This document shows positions 1-5,049 of a stretch of 6,135 nt of DNA, one piece after another; the stretch's first letter is position 1; the number at the start of each line of letters is the position of its first letter. The position numbers were made by a program, and so were the translations under genes. Location of the stretch: positions 1 through 6,135 of the forward strand of contig SLBE01000001.1 of the NCBI GenBank assembly GCA_007126465.1. The letters run 5' to 3'. The notes below the pieces were generated by a model. The model made no database searches, was not told the DNA's origin, and worked only from the letters and a program-made list of their open reading frames with translations. The stretch comes from Syntrophomonadaceae bacterium (GTDB taxonomy: Bacteria > Bacillota > Dethiobacteria > DTU022).

Positions 1-828
1 GAGCCAGATCTTGCTCCAGAATCAGATGCCGGTTCAGAGGAGGAAGAAGGCTTCGAATTATTTGATGATTTTCCGGAGCCCGGAGAACCGGAAATGGCGG
101 AATCGGAAGAAGATGAAAAGCCGGAAGAATTCGAGTTGGATTCTGATCAAGCTGAAGAAGACCAATTATTTGAAGAAGTATCAGAAGAAAAAGAAGATCC
201 CTCAGAGATGTTTTCTGAGGATGACTTTATAGAGCCTGTTGAAACAGAAAGTAAGATAGAAGAGAGCGATGAAGAAGCAAAAGATCTTGATGATCTGTTC
301 AAAGATGATTTGGAAGAAGAACCTGTAGACGAACTGCTCGATATACCTGCAGGTGATAAGGATGTTACTTCAGAAGAAGATCAATCAGGTGCCGCATCCT
401 TGAAGCCCTCCGCGGATTTTCTCGATGATGTAACCCTGAAAGCGCCTGAGTATGATGAACCCGCTCCTAGCGGGGATGCACAAAAGGCTCCGGAAAAAGC
501 TAAGCCGGAAGATTCATCTTTTGATACTGATTTCGATGATGACCTGTCATTTGATATAGGTCCAGGTGAAGATACCGCGGCTGATGAAGATGACAAGTTT
601 TTTGACGAGCTTTTCGAGGAAAAAGCCAGCTCGACACCTGATGAGTCAACTCCTTTCGAAGAACCTGAATCTACACCGGAATCGTCAGCAGGAAGAAAAA
701 GTCTGCGTGAAATATCGGAACTGCCCGGAGAGACAGCTGATGATTTTCTTTTTGGCGATAGCAGTGAAATTGACGAGGAATTTGAAAAAGAAAAGCTTGA
801 TGAGTTAATCGAAGAAAAAACATTTGGC
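1..828 (+). other. Acidic low-complexity region of the signal peptidase with recurring D-D/E-hydrophobic motifs
   Basis: At least 276 codons before the Lys-rich membrane-proximal stretch are dominated by Glu, Asp, Ser and Pro. No globular domain is recognisable, so the region is probably disordered. Short acidic-aromatic clusters recur at irregular intervals: FELFDDF (52-72), then further downstream SEDDF, DLDDLFKDDL, DFLDD, FDTDFDDDLSFD, FFDELFEE and DDFLFGD. They read as degenerate repeats of a short linear motif rather than an exact DNA repeat. By topology this part lies in the cytoplasm. Typical SipW-type enzymes are around 190 residues, so this extension more than doubles the protein. 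A function such as docking a cytoplasmic partner is speculation. Confidence 0.7.
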
Positions 829-1476
829 ACTTCCAAAAAGAGAGAAAAGCAAGAAGAACAAGGTAAAGATAAGAAGCGGAAAGGCGGCTTTCCTAAATTC
901 TTATCAATCATAGGCAACGTGTTTTTCGTTTTACTGCTTCTCGTTATGGCCGCACTGTCTTTTTTCCTGATTCAGAGCAGGATAGCCGGAGGTGTTCCGG
1001 AAGTAGCCGGCTACCAGATGTATATTGTTCTAAGCGGTAGTATGAGCCCTGAATTTGATACCGGCAGCCTGGCTTTTGTCCAGGAGGTTGATACCGAAGA
1101 ACTTGCTGTTGGTGATATTATAACTTACCGGTCATCGGCAGATTCAGACTCCCTGACCACCCATAGAATTGTCGAGATCATCAAAAATGGTAATACACAA
1201 TTTGTAACCCGCGGAGATGCTAATAATGTTAACGATCCCGTCCCTGTTTTAGATGAAAATGTCGTCGGCCAGGTAACCGGTTCAGTGCCCTATGTGGGTT
1301 ACGCACTGAATTTTGTTCAGACCAGGCAGGGTTTAATCCTGCTGATATTTGTACCTGGTGTCCTGATTATTATTTATGAACTGGGTAAAATTATGAAGTA
1401 CCTAACCCAGGGCAATAATGGAAAAGATAAAAAGGAAAAGGGTGATAGCGGCGATACCCGTCTTGTCGAACAGTAA
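1..1476 (+). CDS. S26B (SipW/ER-type) signal peptidase I with long acidic N-terminal region, 5'-partial
   Basis: This is a membrane serine protease of the S26B family, which removes signal peptides from secreted proteins on the outer face of the membrane. The frame is open from base 1 with unchanged acidic composition, so the gene begins outside the window and the ATG at 94 is probably internal. Residues encoded by about 1-828 are Glu/Asp/Ser/Pro-rich and low complexity. A Lys/Arg-rich stretch (829-897) precedes TM1 (about 898-972). Catalytic boxes follow: SGSMSP with the nucleophile Ser at 1039-1041, the VGDIITYRS strand, THRIVEI with His at 1162-1164 in place of the Lys of classical bacterial enzymes, and RGDANNVNDP with Asp at 1216 and 1234. 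TM2 (about 1330-1377) is followed by a Lys-rich cytoplasmic tail. The positive flanks place both termini inside and the catalytic domain outside. In Gram-positives, SipW-type enzymes process selected substrates such as TasA-like fibre proteins; no such substrate is visible here. The family call is firm, but the role of the acidic region is unknown. Confidence 0.9.
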   Translation, partial: EPDLAPESDAGSEEEEGFELFDDFPEPGEPEMAESEEDEKPEEFELDSDQAEEDQLFEEVSEEKEDPSEMFSEDDFIEPVETESKIEESDEEAKDLDDLFKDDLEEEPVDELLDIPAGDKDVTSEEDQSGAASLKPSADFLDDVTLKAPEYDEPAPSGDAQKAPEKAKPEDSSFDTDFDDDLSFDIGPGEDTAADEDDKFFDELFEEKASSTPDESTPFEEPESTPESSAGRKSLREISELPGETADDFLFGDSSEIDEEFEKEKLDELIEEKTFGTSKKREKQEEQGKDKKRKGGFPKFLSIIGNVFFVLLLLVMAALSFFLIQSRIAGGVPEVAGYQMYIVLSGSMSPEFDTGSLAFVQEVDTEELAVGDIITYRSSADSDSLTTHRIVEIIKNGNTQFVTRGDANNVNDPVPVLDENVVGQVTGSVPYVGYALNFVQTRQGLILLIFVPGVLIIIYELGKIMKYLTQGNNGKDKKEKGDSGDTRLVEQ

Positions 1477-1522
1477 CTTGACAGGTTTTACTCTGTGTAA
1501 CAAGCAATCAAGTTATCTATAA

Positions 1523-1560
1523 AAAAGCCCCTTCGTTAAAAGCGAAAGGGCTTTTGTTTG
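1523..1560. terminator. Bidirectional rho-independent terminator between convergent genes
   Basis: The left arm 1523-1535 (aaaagccccttcg) pairs with the right arm 1543-1555 (cgaaagggctttt) with a single C-A mismatch at 1531/1547. The loop is 7 nt. Reading plus, the stem ends in ctttt followed by gtttg. Reading minus, it ends in a run of six T (complement of 1521-1526). It lies 47 bp after the signal peptidase stop and 31 bp beyond the stop of the last minus-strand gene, so it can serve both convergent units. The longer T run favours the minus-strand operon. Confidence 0.85.
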
Positions 1561-1590
1561 TAAACAGTAATTCTGTTTTAAAGAACAATA

Positions 1591-2073
1591 TTACAGGGGT
1601 TTGAAATAATCAATATCATTAATACCGCCCCGGCGATCAGCCTTGGCTTTAAACTGGGCAGCGACTTTCATTCCGATATACGCTTCCATATCATCAAGTT
1701 CGCCAAGCCTGTGTATCAGTATTCCATCGGCAATCTGGATAGCAGCAATCAGGTCCGGCTTTTCTTTTGCTTCTCCTTCGAGAGTTTTGTGAACAACAGT
1801 GAAGGAATGGATGACTCCCTCGGTGCCTACATCAACCCAGTCTTTTTCTTCCAGGCGCTCAAAGCAGCGCTCGCAATATAAACGGGCTGGAACATAAGTG
1901 GTTTCACAGGTCTTGCACCTGGTGCCGAATATTTTACTATCTTCCTTTAATCTTTCAAAAAACTGCTGGCCTGCCACACCGGCAGTATAGCGGTTTTTTA
2001 CCGGGAAAGCTCCAACCCCGGGGTTCCAGTAGCGGTTGTCTACATTCCTGGTGATTTTCTCCAGTATGCCCAT
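1591..2073 (-). CDS. DUF35 Zn-ribbon/OB-fold protein (acyl-CoA-associated), copy 2, last gene of operon
   Basis: A 160-residue protein of the DUF35 family: an N-terminal helix, a rubredoxin-like zinc ribbon, then an OB-fold. The ribbon shows CxxC...CxxC with Cys at residues 53, 56, 67 and 70 (RCKTC and YCERC, with the family's PARLYC segment between). The OB-fold follows (GVIHSFTVVHK, LIAAIQIADGILIHRL, IGMKVAAQF), and the chain ends in INDIDYFKPL. Family members form complexes with thiolase-fold enzymes, where they help arrange acyl-CoA binding or channelling (archaeal thiolase/HMGCS complex, BbsA, ChsH2 DUF35 domain). The ATG at 2073 is chosen over an in-frame TTG at 2079 because AAGGAGGG at 2087-2080 lies 7 nt from the ATG but is effectively adjacent to the TTG. 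It starts 12 nt after the upstream stop, so it is probably translationally coupled. It is a diverged paralogue of its neighbour, sharing the ribbon and the C-terminal INDI-YFKPL. The partner thiolase is inferred from context. Confidence 0.9.
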   Translation of the reverse strand: MGILEKITRNVDNRYWNPGVGAFPVKNRYTAGVAGQQFFERLKEDSKIFGTRCKTCETTYVPARLYCERCFERLEEKDWVDVGTEGVIHSFTVVHKTLEGEAKEKPDLIAAIQIADGILIHRLGELDDMEAYIGMKVAAQFKAKADRRGGINDIDYFKPL

Positions 2074-2079
2074 TTTCAA

Positions 2080-2087
2080 CCCTCCTT
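2080..2087 (-). promoter_or_regulatory. Shine-Dalgarno that decides the start of the last DUF35 gene
   Basis: Minus-strand AAGGAGGG overlaps the TAA stop of the preceding DUF35 gene (2088-2086). Spacing is 7 nt to the ATG at 2073 and effectively none to the upstream in-frame TTG at 2079, so the ATG is the likelier initiation codon. The overlap with the stop suggests coupling. Confidence 0.8.
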
Positions 2088-2604
2088 AAAGTGGTTTGAA
2101 ATATTTAATATCATTAATTGAGCCCGTGCGTTCCGTTTCAGGTTTCCATACAGCCTGCACTTTCATCCCGATTTTAATCTTTTCAGGTTCCACTTCACCT
2201 AAGATATGCATTATTCCCATGCCCTCGGACGCGCCGTCTATTTCGATAACAGCGGGCAGGTGTGGATCTTCGCCTTCCTTGATGCGGCTGGCATCCCAGT
2301 GCACGTGGCAGATGGAAAAGGTATTGATAGTACCGGTATCTTTTACATGGCGCCAGGTATTGCAGGGGATAAAACATAACTCGCAAAACAGGCGTGGCGG
2401 AAGCATAACCCGTTTGCACTTGCGGCACTCGGTAGCTATAATTCTGCCCTGCTTTAGCTCAGCCAGGTAGCGGTTGATTGCAACCCCAGTATCCCAGGCA
2501 TAAGCGCAGTTAAGGCTGTCTTCAGTAACAAATATTTTGCCGGAGCGGATATCCTCTTCAGAAAGAGCTGTGCCGCCCGATACTTTAAGTTTCTCACTCA
2601 TCAT
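2086..2604 (-). CDS. DUF35 Zn-ribbon/OB-fold protein (acyl-CoA-associated), copy 1
   Basis: A 172-residue DUF35-family protein. About 40 N-terminal residues of unclear fold (SEEDIRSGKIFVTEDS) precede the usual helix (GVAINRYLAELKQG). The zinc ribbon has Cys60, Cys63, Cys74 and Cys77 (ECRKC and FCELC, with the signature PPRLFC). The OB-fold follows (GTINTFSICHVHW, LPAVIEIDGA, GIMHILGEV, IGMKVQAVW), ending in SINDIKYFKPL. Such proteins are non-catalytic subunits of thiolase-fold complexes acting on acyl-CoA in the cytoplasm. The gene begins ATGATG. The Shine-Dalgarno GGGAGG at 2614-2609 is 4 nt from the first ATG and 7 nt from the second (2601), so the true start may be one codon later. It lies 63 nt after the upstream thiolase-like gene, the largest gap in the operon, with no hairpin seen there. 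Copies 1 and 2 have clearly diverged, so they probably serve different partners. Confidence 0.9.
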   Translation of the reverse strand: MMSEKLKVSGGTALSEEDIRSGKIFVTEDSLNCAYAWDTGVAINRYLAELKQGRIIATECRKCKRVMLPPRLFCELCFIPCNTWRHVKDTGTINTFSICHVHWDASRIKEGEDPHLPAVIEIDGASEGMGIMHILGEVEPEKIKIGMKVQAVWKPETERTGSINDIKYFKPL

Positions 2605-2608
2605 TTAA

Positions 2609-2614
2609 CCTCCC
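2609..2614 (-). promoter_or_regulatory. Shine-Dalgarno of DUF35 copy 1
   Basis: Minus-strand GGGAGG precedes a double ATG. The better 7-nt spacing is to the second ATG (2601-2599), so the first Met is uncertain by one codon. Confidence 0.6.
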
Positions 2615-2667
2615 TTGCCAGATCATTATAAATTTAACTAATTAACAATCGATCTTAAATGTCTGCA

Positions 2668-3825
2668 CTAAATTCCGGTAACTACTACGGAGCTGACCTG
2701 CATCAGGTCGCCCCAGGCCTGGGCAACGCCAAGCCGCGGGTCACCGGGCACCTGGCGCTCTCCGGCTTCCCCGCGCAGCTGCCAGAATAGCTCGCAGATC
2801 TTCATGGTTCCTGCTGCTGCAATTGGGTTGCCTACACCGAGCAGACCGCCGGAAGGACACATAGGCAGGTTGCCGTCGCGGGCAAAATGGCCGTCACGCA
2901 GCAGTTCAACTGTTTTACCGCGAGGTGAAAGCTGAAGCCCTTCCATATGATGCAGGGCCTTGTAGTCGAAGGGGTCGTAAGGCTCGGCAATATTAATCTG
3001 TTTATCAGGTTCCCTGATCCCTGCCATTTCGTAGGCCATTCTGGCTGCCTTATCCAAGTAGCGGGGGTAGTAGAGATCACGGGTGGCCCAGTAGGCAGTG
3101 TCCAGGGTCCAGCCCACACCTTCAATCCAGACCGGCTTATCGGTTAAGCGCCTGGCTACCGGTTCAGCGGCCAGCACCACTGCTGCCGCACCATCTGATA
3201 CCGGGCTCACATCAAGCCGGCTGACCGGGTACGCCATGGTTTCAGAATTTAAAACATCTTCAACAGTTATTTCATCTTTAAACTGGGAAGAAGGATGCAT
3301 CAAACCGTTTTTCTTGTTATTTACTGCCGCCAGGGCCATATCCTCCTTTGTATACCCGTAACGCTGCATATAGCGGTTCATTTCCAGGGCAAAGATCCAG
3401 AGCAGGTTAGGGTGAAGGGCCCGTTCGGTAATAGCATCGAATATGGTCAGGAAAAAGCCCTGGGCATGAGGCATGGCGTTCGACATTTTTTCTTCACAAA
3501 CAACCAGGCAGGTATCAAACATGCCCGAGGCCACGTGGTGCCAGCCGTGTACAACGGCGTGCACGCCGGTAGCGCCGCCCACGTAAACCCGCATGGTCGG
3601 CTTATTCCATCCGCCGCAGCCATCAGCTAAGTATTCTCCCTTCTGGTGAATGCCGTCAAAGGCATCGGGAGCGCTGCCGTGGGCAACACAATCAATATCA
3701 TCAAGGCTCAGGCCGCAGCTGTCCAGGGCAGTTTTGGTAGCTTCAAAGGATAGCTCTTTCGGGGTTTCCAGGGCCCTGCGTACAAATTTAGTCAGGCCTG
3801 CGCCCACTATTGCTACTTTTCTCAT
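2668..3825 (-). CDS. Thiolase-fold protein (SCP-x/archaeal thiolase type) lacking the catalytic Cys; possible aldolase/lyase
   Basis: A 385-residue protein, full length for the family. The N-terminus MRKVAIVGAGLTKF, the SRLDVSPVSDGAAAVVLA block and the C-terminal PSGGLLGVGNP block place it with SCP-x/archaeal-type thiolases. The nucleophile loop reads VYVGGATGVHA: Gly84 (3576-3574) sits where thiolases have Cys (typically GCASG). The C-terminal GHP motif is GNP, with Asn333 (2829-2827) in place of His. The NEAF-type loop is AEPYDPFDY (residues 280-288), which carries two Tyr. Ordinary thiolysis is therefore unlikely. Family precedents for Cys-less members with DUF35 partners are steroid side-chain aldolases such as Ltp2. 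A retro-aldol or condensation step on a CoA ester is the best inference, and a structural (non-catalytic) subunit is the alternative. The start is fixed by GGAGGG at 3838-3833, 7 nt upstream. It follows the second thiolase-like gene by 26 nt. Fold is confident; reaction is not. Confidence 0.88.
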   Translation of the reverse strand: MRKVAIVGAGLTKFVRRALETPKELSFEATKTALDSCGLSLDDIDCVAHGSAPDAFDGIHQKGEYLADGCGGWNKPTMRVYVGGATGVHAVVHGWHHVASGMFDTCLVVCEEKMSNAMPHAQGFFLTIFDAITERALHPNLLWIFALEMNRYMQRYGYTKEDMALAAVNNKKNGLMHPSSQFKDEITVEDVLNSETMAYPVSRLDVSPVSDGAAAVVLAAEPVARRLTDKPVWIEGVGWTLDTAYWATRDLYYPRYLDKAARMAYEMAGIREPDKQINIAEPYDPFDYKALHHMEGLQLSPRGKTVELLRDGHFARDGNLPMCPSGGLLGVGNPIAAAGTMKICELFWQLRGEAGERQVPGDPRLGVAQAWGDLMQVSSVVVTGI

Positions 3826-3832
3826 TGTTCAA

Positions 3833-3838
3833 CCCTCC
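3833..3838 (-). promoter_or_regulatory. Shine-Dalgarno of the downstream thiolase-fold gene
   Basis: Minus-strand GGAGGG lies 7 nt before the ATG at 3825. It supports that start and sits in the 26-nt gap after the preceding stop. Confidence 0.75.
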
Positions 3839-3851
3839 GTTTTTTCAGGCC

Positions 3852-5015
3852 TTAAAGCCTGTTACTTAAAACAACTGCGGTTCCTGTAGCTGTTGGTATT
3901 CCGCGCCAGGCAAAGGCCAGGCCGGTTTCCACACCTGTCAGCTGTATTTTACCTGCTTCACCGCGCAGCTGCAGGGCAGTTTCCAATACCCTTTGCAGAC
4001 CGTTTGCTTCGTGCAGGTAGCCAATACCCAGGCTGCCGCCGGAAACATTTACCGGCAGGTCGCCTCCCGGCTCGAAGCAGCCCATCTCCAGAAGCTTGCC
4101 GGCTTCACCGAAGCCGCACATTTGAAGCGCTTCTAAGTGCTGCAGCTCTTTATAAGAGAAGGTATCGTCTATTTCAGCAAAATCAATCTCTTTTACCGGG
4201 CTTTTTATGCCGGCCATTTTATAAGCTTTTTCTGCTGCCAGCTTGGCGTAATGGGCACTTCCCAAACCTTCACTGCGTGAATCAAGGTTGGGTGTGTCTG
4301 TTGCCCAGCCAATGCCTTTAATCCAGATGGGCTTGTCGGTCATCTCCAGGGCTTTCTCTTCCGAGGCCAGCAGCAGGACGATAGCTCCGTCGAGGTGACC
4401 GCTAATGTCAAACTGTCCCAGTGGTGCGCTGACCGGTTCTGCACAGATTACATCCTCCAAGGTAATTTTAGCCCCGTAAACTGCACGCGGGTTTAAAAAA
4501 GCATTGTACCTGTTCTTTACTACTACTCGTGCACACTGCTCGCGGGTGCTGCAGCTATCAAATAAGTAGCGGTTCATTTCCAGACCGGCAATAAAATATG
4601 GGTGTTCCTTAAGGGGGCGAATATAGGCCGGGTCGGTGGCGTATGCTGCGACCTTTTCATAGTGTGACAGGTTTGATACCTTGGAAAATGCCGATGTGGC
4701 AACAATACTCTGCTGGCCGGTTTTAATCTGCATCAGGGCGGAAGCCAGACCCTGCAGGCTGTCACCGGCAATGCTCTGGACCGGTTTTAAGACAGCGCCC
4801 AGCTGGTCGGGAACGTACTCATCGGCGATGCTAATTCCTTCCATGAAGTCTTCCGATGAAGCAACAAACGAATCAATCGACTGGGGGTGAATACCCCCGG
4901 CATCTTCGTAGCATTTGGTTGCTGCTTCAAAAATCATCTCCCGGTAAGATAAGTCGGTCGATGTAGTTCTGAAGCCGGAGCAACCAATGCCGACAATGGC
5001 AACTCGCTTACTCAT
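3852..5015 (-). CDS. Second thiolase-fold protein (SCP-x/archaeal type), also lacking Cys and His catalytic residues
   Basis: A 387-residue full-length thiolase-fold protein, paralogous to its downstream neighbour. Shared blocks include LEMNRY, TDKPIWIKGIGW, EKAYKMAGI, the DTFSYKELQHLEALQ segment and LRGEAG near the C-terminus. The nucleophile region reads VQSIAGDSLQGLASAL (residues 79-94) with no Cys; the nearest candidate is Asp85 (4763-4761). The GHP histidine position reads GIGYLHEANG, with Tyr333 (4019-4017). The usual NEAF loop is AEIDDTFSY (280-288). A Tyr at or near these positions resembles what I recall of Ltp2-type aldolases, where tyrosines replace the thiolase Cys/His chemistry; this alignment was made by eye. 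Its SGHLDGAIVLLLA block corresponds to the SDGAAAVVLA block of the other copy but is less canonical. The start ATG is preceded by AAGGAGGG at 5033-5026, about 10 nt away. It follows the acyl-CoA dehydrogenase gene by 34 nt. It could be catalytic, or form a heteromer with the neighbour. Confidence 0.85.
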   Translation of the reverse strand: MSKRVAIVGIGCSGFRTTSTDLSYREMIFEAATKCYEDAGGIHPQSIDSFVASSEDFMEGISIADEYVPDQLGAVLKPVQSIAGDSLQGLASALMQIKTGQQSIVATSAFSKVSNLSHYEKVAAYATDPAYIRPLKEHPYFIAGLEMNRYLFDSCSTREQCARVVVKNRYNAFLNPRAVYGAKITLEDVICAEPVSAPLGQFDISGHLDGAIVLLLASEEKALEMTDKPIWIKGIGWATDTPNLDSRSEGLGSAHYAKLAAEKAYKMAGIKSPVKEIDFAEIDDTFSYKELQHLEALQMCGFGEAGKLLEMGCFEPGGDLPVNVSGGSLGIGYLHEANGLQRVLETALQLRGEAGKIQLTGVETGLAFAWRGIPTATGTAVVLSNRL

Positions 5016-5025
5016 TAATCTCGAT

Positions 5026-5033
5026 CCCTCCTT
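5026..5033 (-). promoter_or_regulatory. Shine-Dalgarno of the upstream thiolase-fold gene
   Basis: Minus-strand AAGGAGGG lies about 10 nt before the ATG at 5015. This is a strong match at slightly long spacing, within the 34-nt gap after the dehydrogenase stop. Confidence 0.7.
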
Positions 5034-5049
5034 GAAACTTTAAGAATAG

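Noticed and set aside
94..96. ATG as the start of the signal peptidase gene, with GGAG 8 nt upstream
   Set aside because: The same frame is open to base 1 and encodes the same acidic composition upstream, so the ATG is most likely internal. It cannot be excluded without upstream sequence.
11..232. Plus-strand frame-2 open frame rich in Lys/Arg
   Set aside because: It is the shifted reading of the GAA/GAT-rich acidic region, with no ribosome binding site or recognisable motif.
1..828. Possible tandem DNA repeat or mobile element in the GAA-rich stretch
   Set aside because: The repetition is codon-level low complexity from Glu/Asp runs. No exact repeat unit or terminal inverted repeats were seen.
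381..917. Minus-strand Ser-rich 178-codon frame opposite the signal peptidase
   Set aside because: The Ser/Phe-rich composition is what the antisense of GAA/GAT codons gives. It lies entirely within a well-supported gene.
3893..4321. Plus-strand 142-codon frame opposite the thiolase-fold gene
   Set aside because: It is antisense to a clear full-length family member, and its translation shows no recognisable domain.
2668..5015. Decaying pseudogenes as an explanation for the missing thiolase residues
   Set aside because: Both frames are intact and full length, have good ribosome binding sites and retain other family motifs, so decay is not supported.
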